A DNA stretch of 64,000 bases. Origin: Litoreibacter meonggei. GTDB lineage: Bacteria; Pseudomonadota; Alphaproteobacteria; Rhodobacterales; Rhodobacteraceae. The stretch lies in NCBI RefSeq assembly GCF_003663885.1, contig NZ_RCCE01000001.1, forward strand, positions 558,001 to 622,000. Direction: 5' to 3'. The notes below the pieces were generated by a model. It worked only from the letters and a program-made list of their open reading frames with translations. It was not told where the DNA came from and did not search any database. Shown here one piece after another: positions 18,546 to 28,319 of the stretch (its first letter is position 1; the number at the start of each line of letters is the position of its first letter). A program made the position numbers and the translations under genes.

Positions 18546-18983
18546 ATGTCAACTAAATTGGTAATTGGCCTTGATGGGCACAGTTCGGGGGAGCGCGCGC
18601 TAGAGTTCGCGAAGACTCTCGCAGGCCAGATCGGCGCCTGCGAACTGCTGGTAGTCTATGTTATCGAATGGTCGCCTTATTCCTTCCAAACCGCTGAAGA
18701 AAACGCCCAACGCCACAAGCGTCGCGAGGAAGAAATTTCCACAGCACAAGACCGCGTCGTAACTCCGGCGATCAAAAAGCTGACCGATGGTGGCTTGTCA
18801 GCCACGGGCAAGGTCCGGCATGGCAACGTTGCCGACACGCTCAATGACATCGCCAAGGAAACCGGCGCGGCACAGATCATCGTTGGTCGCTCCACCGAAT
18901 CCGGCTTGTCCAAGCGCATTTTTGGCAGCTCAACCGCGAACCTCGTGATGGAGGCCAGCGTGCCCGTCACGGTCGTCAATTAA
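18546..18983 (+). CDS. Universal stress protein, UspA family
   Basis: Single-domain Usp of 145 residues: N-terminal strand STKLVIGLDGHSSGERALEFA and the C-terminal ATP-binding signature IIVGRSTESGLSKRIFGSSTANLV followed by PVTVVN (G-x2-G-x9-G-S/T style spacing). That suggests the nucleotide-binding subtype. The start is the ATG at 18546 with GGAG upstream; the earlier in-frame ATGs give unrelated residues. It ends ten bases before the symporter gene, so stress signalling may regulate that transporter; this link is inference. Confidence 0.9.
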   Translation: MSTKLVIGLDGHSSGERALEFAKTLAGQIGACELLVVYVIEWSPYSFQTAEENAQRHKRREEEISTAQDRVVTPAIKKLTDGGLSATGKVRHGNVADTLNDIAKETGAAQIIVGRSTESGLSKRIFGSSTANLVMEASVPVTVVN

Positions 18984-18993
18984 GGGGGCTGAT

Positions 18994-20550
18994 ATGAAAC
19001 GATTTAACCAAGCCGCGGCCTCTGCCGCATTGCTGGCGGCAACCGCCGGCCCCGCTCTGGCGCAAGAGGCCCAAAGCCTAGACGCCCGCGTAAATGCCGC
19101 CTTTGCGGCAGCCACCGGACCGTTCGTCAGTTTTATCTTCGCGCCCCTTCCGGGCACAGCCTTTCCATGGATCGTGATGTGGCTGGTGGTCGCCGCCACA
19201 ATCTTCACCATCTACTTCGGCTTTGTGCAGTTCCGCTTTTTCAGCCACGCCATTGCTTTGGTGAAAGGTGACTACTCCGACCCGAACGACGCGGGTGAGG
19301 TCAGCCACTTCCAAGCGCTGGCAACGGCGCTGTCAGGCACTGTGGGCCTTGGTAACATCGCCGGTGTGGCGGTTGCCGTGGGTATCGGCGGACCGGGGGC
19401 CACGTTCTGGATGATCCTTGCGGGTCTTTTGGGCATGGCGTCCAAGTTCACCGAATGTACGTTGGGCGTGAAATACCGCAACGAATATCCAGACGGAACT
19501 GTCTCGGGTGGCCCGATGTACTATATCTCCAAGGGCTTCACCGAGCTGGGTCTTCCGGGTGGTAAAATCCTTGCGGTGCTGTTCTCGGTTTTCTGTATCC
19601 TTGGTGCTTTGGGCGGCGGGAACATGTTCCAAGCCAACCAAGCGCACGCGCAAATCCAAGGAGTGCTCGGGTTCGAATTCTCGGGCCTGATTACCGGCTT
19701 CATCTTCGCCTTCATCGTGTTCGTCGTGATCGTCGGTGGTGTGAAATCTATCGCGGCTGTCACCGAGAAAATCGTGCCATTCATGGGCATTCTCTACGTC
19801 GGCGCGGCATTGATTATCCTAATCGTCAACTACGACAAAATCGGCTGGGCCTTTGGCCAGATCTTCGGCGGGGCCTTCACCGGCTTGGGCGTTGCAGGCG
19901 GTATGGTCGGCGCGTTGATCCAAGGCTTCAAACGGGCGGCCTTCTCAAACGAGGCGGGCGTTGGCTCTGCGGCGATTGCGCACTCTGCGGTGAAAACCAA
20001 AGAACCAATCACCGAAGGGTTCGTATCCTTGCTGGAGCCGCTGATTGATACCGTTGTAATTTGTACCATGACCGCCTTGGTCATCGTGATCTCGCAGCAG
20101 TTGATCATCGATCCGGCCACGGGCAACTATGTGCTCAATGAAGCTGGTACAGCAATCGCAACGGTTGACGGCAACTCCGGCGTCTCACTGACTTCGGCAG
20201 CCTTCGGGTCCGGCATCAGCTGGTTCCCATATGTACTGGCCATCGCGGTTGTTCTGTTCGCGTTCTCCACCATGATTTCGTGGAGCTACTATGGCTTGAA
20301 AGCATGGACCTACCTGTTTGGCGAAGGCAAAACCTCCGAGCTGGTGTTCAAGCTGATCTTCTGCGTGTTCATCGTGATCGGTGCGGCAGCGTCGCTTGGT
20401 CCGGTAATCGACTTCTCCGACGCGGCAATCTTCGCCATGGCGGTGGTCAACATCTTCTGCCTCTACTTCCTGATGAAGCTCGTAAAGACCGAGTTGGCGT
20501 CCTACGCCGCGCGTCTCAACTCAGGTGAGATCAAGAAGTTCGAGCATTAA
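18994..20550 (+). CDS. Alanine or glycine:cation symporter (AGCS family)
   Basis: Sodium-coupled amino-acid transporter of 518 residues. It carries an N-terminal signal-like segment ending in ALAQEAQ, unusual but common in marine members, followed by about ten or eleven membrane helices. Family signatures are ALSGTVGLGNIAGVAVAVG and AAFSNEAGVGSAAIAHSAVKT, both near-perfect for AGCS (AlsT/DagA-like). It is preceded by a strong AAGGGGG and followed by a terminator. It forms a two-gene unit with uspA. Confidence 0.95.
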   Translation: MKRFNQAAASAALLAATAGPALAQEAQSLDARVNAAFAAATGPFVSFIFAPLPGTAFPWIVMWLVVAATIFTIYFGFVQFRFFSHAIALVKGDYSDPNDAGEVSHFQALATALSGTVGLGNIAGVAVAVGIGGPGATFWMILAGLLGMASKFTECTLGVKYRNEYPDGTVSGGPMYYISKGFTELGLPGGKILAVLFSVFCILGALGGGNMFQANQAHAQIQGVLGFEFSGLITGFIFAFIVFVVIVGGVKSIAAVTEKIVPFMGILYVGAALIILIVNYDKIGWAFGQIFGGAFTGLGVAGGMVGALIQGFKRAAFSNEAGVGSAAIAHSAVKTKEPITEGFVSLLEPLIDTVVICTMTALVIVISQQLIIDPATGNYVLNEAGTAIATVDGNSGVSLTSAAFGSGISWFPYVLAIAVVLFAFSTMISWSYYGLKAWTYLFGEGKTSELVFKLIFCVFIVIGAAASLGPVIDFSDAAIFAMAVVNIFCLYFLMKLVKTELASYAARLNSGEIKKFEH

Positions 20551-20574
20551 GTCGAGCAACACCCAAAACACATC

Positions 20575-20599
20575 GGGGCGCCTTCGGGCGCCCCTTTTT
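20575..20599 (+). terminator. Rho-independent terminator of the uspA-symporter operon
   Basis: Perfect stem GGGGCGCC (20575-20582) and GGCGCCCC (20587-20594) with a TTCG tetraloop, followed by TTTTT. It lies 24 bases after the symporter stop. Confidence 0.95.
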
Positions 20600-20682
20600 A
20601 TTGCCACATCCTGCATTGTCTTGGCCCGTCATACCGGCAACATCGGCATCAAGCGCGACGCCCCGATGCTGATGGGCCGTAT

Positions 20683-21075
20683 TTATTCCAAAGCATCAAT
20701 CGCTTCGGACAGGTGGGCCAATCGCGCATTCAGCTCTTTGCTGATCACAGCAATTTCGTCTTGTAGTTCTTGCTTAGTAGCCACAATCGCCTTGCCGTCG
20801 GCGAGTAGATGATCCAATTCGGCGATCGCGCCGGACAATAGGGGAGAAATCTCCATTCTAACGCTATTTGCATTAGTTGCTTCGGCCCCCGGCATCGGCT
20901 TTCCCATTCGCTTGAATTCGTAACTACGACGTTTGGGCAGGAACGAACCGCGCGGGCGGCCATAGTTGATTTTCAACACGTCCATGTCGTCTGCGATCCG
21001 CACAAGCGAATAGTGTACAATCTGGCTAGGATTGCGGATTCCCATTTCGGATAGGTTAGGGGTTTCTACGCTCAT
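20683..21075 (-). CDS. DUF3461 family protein
   Basis: 130-residue protein recognised as DUF3461: EMGIRNPSQIVHYSLVRIADDMDVLKI near the N-terminus, a basic RGSFLPKRRSYEFKR strand region, EISPLLSGAIAELDHLL, and a coiled-coil-like C-terminal helix rich in Glu, Leu and Ala. Function is unknown; relatives occur in gammaproteobacteria and Rhodobacterales. It is transcribed alone, between the symporter terminator and the SGNH hydrolase. Confidence 0.82.
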   Translation of the reverse strand: MSVETPNLSEMGIRNPSQIVHYSLVRIADDMDVLKINYGRPRGSFLPKRRSYEFKRMGKPMPGAEATNANSVRMEISPLLSGAIAELDHLLADGKAIVATKQELQDEIAVISKELNARLAHLSEAIDALE

Positions 21076-21190
21076 CTGAATTCCTTCACTTGATTGCTGA
21101 CTAAAACGGCCGGTGTCTCACAATATAGGTTTGTTTAGAAAATGTGACGCCATAGTGACGTTTCAAGATCGTTGCTGTTGCAGGATGACG

Positions 21191-21799
21191 TCAGGCCATC
21201 AGTTGCACAACCAAAGGAGTCAGCGCCTTACCGATGGCCCGAGTATTCTCTGCATTCAAATGGAAGCCGTCCGAATTTGACGACGAGGCCACCAAGTTGC
21301 TATCGAAAAACGCAACGTCACTGGCCTGCGCCACCTGCTCGACCAACTCGCGATAGGTGTGGCTTGCATCGATCATGGTCTGGGTGACGCCTTCGCTCGG
21401 AACGATTACAGGCGGGGCTACGACCAGGATTTGAGGCACCTTGCACGGTGTGCGATAGGGATGATGACGCACAATCTCGATCAGTCGCGCCATGCCGCGC
21501 GCAGCCATCTCAGGCTCCACTCCGCAATAGGAATCGTTGGTCCCCAGCATCAAAATCACCAGATCAACAGGCGCATGGGTGTGCAGGACCGTTGGCAACA
21601 TCATCGCGCCACTCATCTCGGCAGGGCTGACTGGCATATCAAATGCAGTCGTTCGCCCACGCAGACCGTCGGAAATTACCTCCAGCCCGGTCAACTTCGC
21701 CAACACGTTCGGCCAGCGGTCCGCAAAAGCGTGTCGCCCGCCCCCGTCAGGGCACGAGCCCCATGTCAGGCTGTCACCAAAGGCCAGAACCGAGCGCAT
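21191..21799 (-). CDS. SGNH/GDSL hydrolase (arylesterase or lysophospholipase L1-like)
   Basis: Serine esterase of 202 residues with all four SGNH blocks: FGDSLTWG (Ser near residue 9), a central Gly in the DGLRGRTT region, LGTNDSY, and DGFHLNAENTRAIG holding the catalytic Asp and His. There is no signal peptide, so it is probably cytoplasmic. Its ATG overlaps the proS stop by one base (TAATG), so it is translated with proS. The natural ester substrate is not known. Confidence 0.9.
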   Translation of the reverse strand: MRSVLAFGDSLTWGSCPDGGGRHAFADRWPNVLAKLTGLEVISDGLRGRTTAFDMPVSPAEMSGAMMLPTVLHTHAPVDLVILMLGTNDSYCGVEPEMAARGMARLIEIVRHHPYRTPCKVPQILVVAPPVIVPSEGVTQTMIDASHTYRELVEQVAQASDVAFFDSNLVASSSNSDGFHLNAENTRAIGKALTPLVVQLMA

Positions 21800-23136
21800 T
21801 AGTGTTCCGCGTAAATTGCCGCGATCTTTTTGACGGCATCTTCCGGCGGCATCTCTTCACTCTCGCCCGTGCGGCGCGATGTCAGCTCCACTACGCCATT
21901 CTTCAACCCGCGCGGGCCAACGGTGATGCGCCATGGCAGGCCAATCAGGTCCATGGTGGCGAACTTGCCGCCTGCCCGCTCGTTGCGGTCGTCATAGAGC
22001 GGCTCAAGGCCCAATGCGGTCAGCGACTTATACAAAGCCTCGCACGCGCCATCAGCTTCTTCGTCACCTTGCTTGAGGTTCACGATCCCGCAATGGAACG
22101 GCGTCACGCCTTCTGGCCAGATGATGCCCTTGTCGTCGTGGCTGGCCTCGATGATTGCGCCCAACAGGCGGGAAACGCCGATGCCGTGCGACCCCATATG
22201 AACCGGAACGGGTTTGCCGTCCGGCCCTTGCACGGTCGCCTTCATGGCTTCGGAATACTTGGTCCCGAAGTAGAAAATCTGACCGACCTCGATCCCGCGC
22301 GCCACCTTGCGGCGCTCCTCTGGCACTTCATTGAACAGCGCTTCGTCATGGGTCTCGTCGGTGCGGGCATATTTGGTGGTGAATTCTTCCATCACGCCGG
22401 CGCATTGCTCGACATTATCATAGTCAATCTCGCGATCGCCAAAGGTCAGATCGGTCACGGCGCTGTCGTAGAACACTTCGGACTCGCCCGTTTCCGCCAA
22501 CACGAGAAACTCGTGCGTGTTGTCCCCGCCCATCGCACCGCTATCCGCGCGCATGGGGATCGCTTGCAAGCCCATCCGCTCATAGGTGCGCAGGTAGCTG
22601 ACGAGGTGACGGTTATAGGCGTGCAGCGCGTCCTCTTTGGTCAGGTCAAAATTGTAGCCGTCCTTCATGTAAAACTCGCGGCCCCGCATCACGCCAAATC
22701 GTGGCCGTACCTCGTCGCGGAATTTCCACTGGATCTGGTACATGGTCAGCGGCAGGTCCTTGTAGCTGTTCACATGGGAGCGGAAGATGTCGGTGATCAG
22801 TTCTTCCGCCGTGGGTGTGAACAGCATGTCGCGGTCGTGGCGATCCTTGATGCGCAGCATCTCATCACCGAAGGCTTCGTAGCGACCACTTTCGCGCCAC
22901 AGGTCCGCTGATTGGATCGTCGGCATCAACATCGGCAGGTGCCCTGCCCGCGACTGCTCTTCATGCACGATATTCTCGATCTTTTTCAACACCTTGTAGC
23001 CCAACGGCAGCCACGAATAGATGCCCGCAGAGGACTGCTTGATCATCCCCGCACGCAGCATATAGCGGTGCGACACGATCTGCGCCTCCGAGGGGGTTTC
23101 TTTCAGGACGGGCAGGAAATAGCGGGACATGCGCAT
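21799..23136 (-). CDS. proS: Prolyl-tRNA synthetase, short alphaproteobacterial type
   Basis: Charges tRNA-Pro with proline. The 445-residue class II synthetase starts at [13 protein letters not shown] (ATG at 23136), exactly where alphaproteobacterial ProS begins; the longer open frame is rejected. Motif 2 ([21 protein letters not shown]) and motif 3 ([13 protein letters not shown]) are clear, with a C-terminal anticodon-binding domain. At ~445 residues it lacks the editing insertion of the 570-residue E. coli enzyme, so mischarged Ala-tRNA-Pro must be cleared by a separate deacylase, as in other alphaproteobacteria. Confidence 0.96.
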   Translation of the reverse strand: MRMSRYFLPVLKETPSEAQIVSHRYMLRAGMIKQSSAGIYSWLPLGYKVLKKIENIVHEEQSRAGHLPMLMPTIQSADLWRESGRYEAFGDEMLRIKDRHDRDMLFTPTAEELITDIFRSHVNSYKDLPLTMYQIQWKFRDEVRPRFGVMRGREFYMKDGYNFDLTKEDALHAYNRHLVSYLRTYERMGLQAIPMRADSGAMGGDNTHEFLVLAETGESEVFYDSAVTDLTFGDREIDYDNVEQCAGVMEEFTTKYARTDETHDEALFNEVPEERRKVARGIEVGQIFYFGTKYSEAMKATVQGPDGKPVPVHMGSHGIGVSRLLGAIIEASHDDKGIIWPEGVTPFHCGIVNLKQGDEEADGACEALYKSLTALGLEPLYDDRNERAGGKFATMDLIGLPWRITVGPRGLKNGVVELTSRRTGESEEMPPEDAVKKIAAIYAEH

Positions 23137-23243
23137 GGGTACTGGGTCTCTCTCATGAGTGGTTACCCACGAGTTACGCCAATGCCCGCCCCTTGCCAAG
23201 TTGGGGGGCGCGGTTTTTCAATATTTGTGGATGGTACGCGCGA

Positions 23244-24806
23244 TTAGGAAACCAACGTCTCCGCGTCCAGCGACGATGCGAGCGAGGCGAACCGCGCCTG
23301 CGCCACCTCCCCGAACAAGGCTTTGGTGTCGGGGTGCAGCTTCAGTTTCAGCAATCGCTTCTTCGGGTGCCACTTCAGCTGCCCCATCAATTCGGGCCGC
23401 TGGACCGAGAACATCGCCCCGAACCGCATGGCCTTGCCCAACACTTCCGCGTCACGCAATTCGCGTTCGGACAGCAAGTCGAACAGCTCTTGGAAATGGG
23501 TGCCAGAACGGGAGTTTTTGTACCGGTGCAGCAAGGCGGTCCCAAGGAAAATACGTCCCGGATGGTCCAGCCCGCCCAGATTTGCACGGGTCGCGTTGTC
23601 GAAACACACCTCCGCACGGTAGTCGGGATGCGCGCGCCAGCTGACGTCGTGCAGCAAGCAGGCCGCCTTCACCAGACGGATGCGTTCCGGCGACGCTTTA
23701 TCAAAGAGCGGCTCGATAAACCGGTACAGGAACTTCCCGAACCCCGGAATTCGGGCGTTCATCGCCTCGTCATAGCGACAAGCCTCGATCAACGGGTCGC
23801 GGCGCTTCAACTCGAACGGCATTTGCTCGTAAAGCAGCCCCTCGCGGATACCGTAGCTGGACACCGCAACAGACTTGGGTTTAAACCGCTGGATCAAAGA
23901 CTTGAGCACCTGTGACGCGATCGGCACCAGCCGCATCCGCGCCTCGGAATTGCCTGTCATCGCCCGTAATTCGTCCACAGAATACTTGTTGATCCATTTG
24001 ACAGTTTGCAGGATCGATTTGGCGGTCATCCGGTATTCATGCAGCACTTTCAGCGGGTAGCCGCGACGTTCCATGTCCAGCCGCGCAATGGCCCGCCACG
24101 AGCCACCGACAAGGAACAAGGTCTCGTAATCTCCGTCAATCTGCACCCGAAGATCATCAAGTGTCTCGTCGATAAACACTTTGCGGGCCTTCGCCCCACC
24201 CTTCATGCTCATCAGCTTCAACGGGCCGATCTGCGAAGAGACACGGCGCCCGACAACACCGTCGCCAAGCTCAGCCAGCTCCATGGAAGAGCCACCGATA
24301 TCGCACATCAACCCGCGTGCTTCGGGCCAGCCCAGAAACACCCCTTGCGCCGACAAGCGTGCCTCTTCGACACCTTCCGCGACCCATAGGTTCAGCCCTG
24401 TTTCACGAGCGACTTCGGCGCGAAACTCGACACCGTCCGATGCGTCGCGTACGGCTGCGGTCGCCACACAGGTCATCGGCGATACGCCCATTCCCTGCGC
24501 CAAAAGCGCAAAGCGCCGCAACGCCGCCAGCGCGCGGTCGCGCCCTTCTGGGTTCAGGTGGCCAGTCTCGGACAGACCAGCGCCCAATCCCGCCATGACT
24601 TTTTCGTTGAAGAAATACGCAGGGCTGCGCGCAGCCCCGTCAAACACCACCATCCGCACCGAGTTGGAGCCCACATCAATTGCCCCCACCCGCTTCAGGG
24701 CCTTGGACTTCGGGTCGTTGAACAGGGGGCGCCCGAAGGGGCCGTCTTCGTCGTTATATCCGTCCAAAGCTCGTCTCGCTGCCGGTTCTTGCGTTGGCCG
24801 CGACAA
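23244..24806 (-). CDS. ppx: Exopolyphosphatase / pppGpp phosphohydrolase family (Ppx/GppA)
   Basis: Degrades inorganic polyphosphate (or pppGpp). The 520-residue protein has the ASKHA-type phosphate-1 motif VGAIDVGSNSVRMVVF near residue 40, GLGAGLSETGHL, CVATAAVRDA, and phosphate-2 LMCDIGGSSMELAEL, followed by an HD-like helical C-terminal domain (ACLLHDVSWRAH). The N-terminal ~35 residues are an extension. It lies near ppk on the same strand, with the yeeE gene in between on the other strand. Ppx and GppA activities cannot be separated by eye. Confidence 0.92.
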   Translation of the reverse strand: MSRPTQEPAARRALDGYNDEDGPFGRPLFNDPKSKALKRVGAIDVGSNSVRMVVFDGAARSPAYFFNEKVMAGLGAGLSETGHLNPEGRDRALAALRRFALLAQGMGVSPMTCVATAAVRDASDGVEFRAEVARETGLNLWVAEGVEEARLSAQGVFLGWPEARGLMCDIGGSSMELAELGDGVVGRRVSSQIGPLKLMSMKGGAKARKVFIDETLDDLRVQIDGDYETLFLVGGSWRAIARLDMERRGYPLKVLHEYRMTAKSILQTVKWINKYSVDELRAMTGNSEARMRLVPIASQVLKSLIQRFKPKSVAVSSYGIREGLLYEQMPFELKRRDPLIEACRYDEAMNARIPGFGKFLYRFIEPLFDKASPERIRLVKAACLLHDVSWRAHPDYRAEVCFDNATRANLGGLDHPGRIFLGTALLHRYKNSRSGTHFQELFDLLSERELRDAEVLGKAMRFGAMFSVQRPELMGQLKWHPKKRLLKLKLHPDTKALFGEVAQARFASLASSLDAETLVS

Positions 24807-24967
24807 TGGCGGCTGGCGGGGCGCGGCGTCAATGCGAAAGCGGCAAGAAAGGAACCAAGAAGAGGAATGCGCGACGAAAGCAGCACGCGTTAGAGGCGAG
24901 GCTGCTCCTGTGGGAATTATTTTCCGCCAATTTCGATATTTTACTCATTTTGTTCCACTTCTCCCGT

Positions 24968-25006
24968 TTGACAGCGAGCCATTTAGGCAGATATCCCGCA
25001 CGGGAT
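24968..25006 (+). promoter_or_regulatory. Candidate yeeE promoter with overlapping dyad
   Basis: TTGACA at 24968-24973, a 17-base spacer, and a weak -10 around 24991-24996. A perfect inverted repeat ATCCCG-CA-CGGGAT (24993-25006) overlaps the -10 and transcription start region, 18 bases before the yeeE ATG. A repressor binding here would block transcription. The regulator is unknown. Confidence 0.45.
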
Positions 25007-25023
25007 TAATTCGGAGAGACACC

Positions 25024-26067
25024 ATGCTGCTGGAAACCTATGATTGGGGCCTTGAGGCCCGCACTCTGCAATTGCTGTTCGGGCTGGGGCTTGGCCTTGT
25101 CTTTGGCGTTGCTGCACAAATCTCACGGTTCTGCCTGCGTCGCGCGGTGGCGGTCGACAGCGAAGACCGTGGATCGGCGGGCGCCGTATGGCTCAGCGCA
25201 TTTGCGGCGGCCATCCTCAGCTTCCAACTGGCCAGTGCTTACGGCTTCATCGCCATTGAAGACCACCGCTTCCTTGCGAGCGATCTTGCGGTTCTTGCCA
25301 TCGTTGTCGGCGGAGCAGCGTTCGGGGCGGGTATGGTTCTAACGCGCGGCTGCGTCTCCCGCCTGACGGTGCTAAGCGCCACCGGCAACATGCGTGCCGC
25401 CACGGTACTGATCATCTTCGCAATTACCGCCCACGCCATGTTGAAAGGCGTGCTGTCCCCCGTTCGCACGGCTTTGGGCTCGGTCACTATCGACCTGCCC
25501 TTCGCCTCCATCGCGGAGCTGTCAGGTGGTGCGGCCCTCAGCGGCGCGGTTGCTGTCATCGTCGCAGCGTGGTTGATCCAGCGCTTCCGCCCGTCTAGGC
25601 ACCATGTGGCACTTGGTGTTGTCATCGGACTTGTCCCCGTTCTGGGCTGGGCCACCACAAGCGTGCTGCTGTTCGACGAGTTCGATCCGCTTGCCGTCCA
25701 ATCCGCCGCCTTTACGTTGCCTTGGTCTGATACGCTGTTCTGGGTGATCGCCTCCACGGCAGTTCCCGCAGGTTTCGGCACTGGCTTCATCGGCGGCATC
25801 CTGTTCGGCAGTTTCGCTAGCGCCGCATTGCGTGGTGAGTTGCAGACCGCGTCCTTCGAAAGCGCCGCACAAACAGGCCGCTACGCCTTGGGCGCGGTTC
25901 TGATGGGTTTTGGGGGCGTTCTGGCTGGCGGTTGTACCGTTGGCGCAGGCCTCAGCGGGTCCGCGTCTCTTAGCATCGCCGCGTTGTTGGCTCTTGTCAG
26001 CATTGTCGCCGGGGCTTGGGCCACCAGCCGCGCGCTGTCACCCAATGCGGTTGCCGTTCCGGCTTAA
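25024..26067 (+). CDS. YeeE/YedE family sulfur-compound transporter
   Basis: Inner-membrane protein of 347 residues with about nine hydrophobic helices. It contains two YeeE-type halves with conserved cysteines: [28 protein letters not shown] and [17 protein letters not shown]. Members (TsuA-like) import thiosulfate or related sulfur species through a cysteine relay. The start is the ATG at 25024 after GGAGAG; the very long frame upstream runs antisense through ppx and is rejected. It sits between ppx (divergent) and ppk (convergent, stops overlapping by three bases). Confidence 0.9.
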   Translation: MLLETYDWGLEARTLQLLFGLGLGLVFGVAAQISRFCLRRAVAVDSEDRGSAGAVWLSAFAAAILSFQLASAYGFIAIEDHRFLASDLAVLAIVVGGAAFGAGMVLTRGCVSRLTVLSATGNMRAATVLIIFAITAHAMLKGVLSPVRTALGSVTIDLPFASIAELSGGAALSGAVAVIVAAWLIQRFRPSRHHVALGVVIGLVPVLGWATTSVLLFDEFDPLAVQSAAFTLPWSDTLFWVIASTAVPAGFGTGFIGGILFGSFASAALRGELQTASFESAAQTGRYALGAVLMGFGGVLAGGCTVGAGLSGSASLSIAALLALVSIVAGAWATSRALSPNAVAVPA

Positions 26068-28238
26068 TCAGGCGTGTGGGTCAGTTCGGGCACATCCCCC
26101 GCCCCTGCTGACCCGCGGCCAGACAGCGACGGGTTCTCCATGAAGAACCGGTGGCAGTTAAACGGGTTCTCCTGCCCCTCTACGTCAGCCCGCACATAAG
26201 AGCCATCCGGCGACAGAATCCAGCTTTGCGCCGTGTCCGCAAGATTGGCGGCCATGATCTGGCTCATCACCTGCGCTTGAACCGTCTTGTTGGTAATCTC
26301 TACCAAGGTTTCCACCCGACGGTTCAGGTTGCGGCTCATCCAGTCCGCCGAAGACATATAAACCTTGGCCTTCTTGGATGGCAGACCATGCCCATTGCCA
26401 AAGCAAACAATACGCGAATGTTCTAGAAAACGACCCACAATGGACTTCACACGGATGTTTTCACTCAACCCCTTGATACCTGGTCGCACTGCGCAAATCC
26501 CGCGCACCACAAGGCTGATCTTCACCCCCGCCTGAGACGCGCGGTACAGCGCGTCGATCACGTCGACTTCGACCACCGAGTTCACCTTCGCCCAAATCTC
26601 GGCAGGCTTGCCCTCGGAGGCATAACCCGCTTCTTTGTCGATCATCCGGATCAGTTTTTTCTTCATACCAGTCGGGGACAAATACAGATTCTCAAGGCGC
26701 TCGGGCTGCGCATATCCACCGATATAGTTGAACACCTTCGTGGCATCACGCCCGAGTGATGCGTCACACGTAAACAAACTCAGGTCCGTATATATCCGCG
26801 CCGTGATCGGGTGATAGTTGCCAGTGCCGTAATGCGTGTAGGTCACCAGCGTGTCGCCCTCACGGCGGACCACAGTGCTGATCTTCGCGTGGGTTTTGTA
26901 ATTGATAAACCCGTAGACCACATGCGCGCCAGAACGCTCCAGCTTGCGCGACTGGCGAATGTTTGCGGCTTCATCAAAGCGTGCTTTCAGTTCCACCAAG
27001 GCGGTGACGGATTTGCCATTCTCGGCGGCCTCGCATAGCGCGTCAACAATCGGGCTTTCGTTTGATGTCCGGTATAGTGTCTGCTTGATCGCCACCACAT
27101 TGGGATCCCGCGCGGCTTGCGCCAGAAAGCGGATGACCATGTCAAAGCTCTCATATGGATGGTGCAACAGCATGTCTTTTTGGCGAATGGCCGCGAACAT
27201 ATCACCATCATTGTCCTGCACCCGTTCGGGTACACGCGGGCTAAACGAGGGCCACAACAATTCTGGGGGCGCTGCGGAGACCAGCTCGCTCAGATCAGAC
27301 AGACCGATCATCCCCGAAATCTCGATCACGTCGACCTCGGTCACCTCAAGCGCCTTCATCACCAGCGTGCGCAGCTTGGTAGGCGCGCCGGAACTGATCT
27401 TCAGCCGCACCACTTCACCACGGCGACGCCGCTTCAACGCGACTTCAAACTCGCGCACTAGGTCCTCGGCCTCTTCCTCAACCTCTAGGTCGCTGTCGCG
27501 CAGCAAGCGGAAGGCGCAATGGCCGACGGCTTGATAGCCCGGAAACATCTCGCTGATTTTGAGGGTCAGCAATTGCTCCATTGGCAAAAACCGCTGCTGC
27601 CCCGCCTCGCAAGGCATCGAGATAAACCGCTCGATCTGCGCCGGAATCGGCAGCAAGGCCTGCAAGGTGCGGCCATCGCTTGGGCGCTCCAGTTGCAACG
27701 CTAGTGAAAAACCTTCATTCGGGATGAAAGGGAATGGGTGTGCGGGGTCAATCGCCAGCGGCGAGAGCACCGGGAACACGTTCGACATGAAATAGCTATC
27801 GAGGAACTCGCGATCCGGCGCCGTTACATCCTCGGCATCCAACAGCCAGATACCGCTGGTTTCCATCTCGTCTTTCAGAGCTTCCCACACCGCGTCTTGC
27901 TTGGTGATTAGGGCGCGGGCGTTTTGGTCAATCAGCACCAACTGCTCTGCCGGCGTGCGCCCGTCCGCAGACGGCGTTCGGTTTCCGGCGTTGGCTAACT
28001 CGCGCAGGCCTGCAACGCGCACGGTATAAAACTCATCAAGGTTGGTGGATGAAATCGCCAGAAACCGCACGCGTTCCATCAACGGCACACGCGGATTCGC
28101 CGCCTCGTCCAGCACACGCCAATTGAACGCGAGCCAGCTCAACTCGCGATTGAAAAAACGCTCTGGCCCCTGAGCGTCAAGATCGGCGATCTCCACGGGT
28201 TCGGGGTAGCCAGAAGTCAAGAAGTCAGCGCCGCACAT
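26064..28238 (-). CDS. ppk1: Polyphosphate kinase 1
   Basis: Reversibly polymerises ATP gamma-phosphate into polyphosphate. The protein is 724 residues from the ATG at 28238 ([17 protein letters not shown]); a GTG 11 codons upstream is an alternative and neither has a good Shine-Dalgarno. Domains in order: N domain ([21 protein letters not shown]), head domain, then two phospholipase D-like catalytic domains with [14 protein letters not shown] and [17 protein letters not shown] (autophosphorylated His region), and [14 protein letters not shown]. It follows hda on the minus strand. With ppx it forms the polyphosphate cycle. Confidence 0.95.
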   Translation of the reverse strand: MCGADFLTSGYPEPVEIADLDAQGPERFFNRELSWLAFNWRVLDEAANPRVPLMERVRFLAISSTNLDEFYTVRVAGLRELANAGNRTPSADGRTPAEQLVLIDQNARALITKQDAVWEALKDEMETSGIWLLDAEDVTAPDREFLDSYFMSNVFPVLSPLAIDPAHPFPFIPNEGFSLALQLERPSDGRTLQALLPIPAQIERFISMPCEAGQQRFLPMEQLLTLKISEMFPGYQAVGHCAFRLLRDSDLEVEEEAEDLVREFEVALKRRRRGEVVRLKISSGAPTKLRTLVMKALEVTEVDVIEISGMIGLSDLSELVSAAPPELLWPSFSPRVPERVQDNDGDMFAAIRQKDMLLHHPYESFDMVIRFLAQAARDPNVVAIKQTLYRTSNESPIVDALCEAAENGKSVTALVELKARFDEAANIRQSRKLERSGAHVVYGFINYKTHAKISTVVRREGDTLVTYTHYGTGNYHPITARIYTDLSLFTCDASLGRDATKVFNYIGGYAQPERLENLYLSPTGMKKKLIRMIDKEAGYASEGKPAEIWAKVNSVVEVDVIDALYRASQAGVKISLVVRGICAVRPGIKGLSENIRVKSIVGRFLEHSRIVCFGNGHGLPSKKAKVYMSSADWMSRNLNRRVETLVEITNKTVQAQVMSQIMAANLADTAQSWILSPDGSYVRADVEGQENPFNCHRFFMENPSLSGRGSAGAGDVPELTHTPD

Positions 28239-28319
28239 AGGCAGCGTTTTGATTTGAGAATGTAAGGTCACGATGACGAATGTGGAGATAATGCCTCGAA
28301 GTGTCCAGACGGTCTGCGC

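Noticed and set aside
24181-25023. N-terminal 281-residue extension of the yeeE frame
   Set aside because: It lies antisense to ppx and has Ser/Arg/Pro-rich shadow composition; the YeeE fold starts at 25024.
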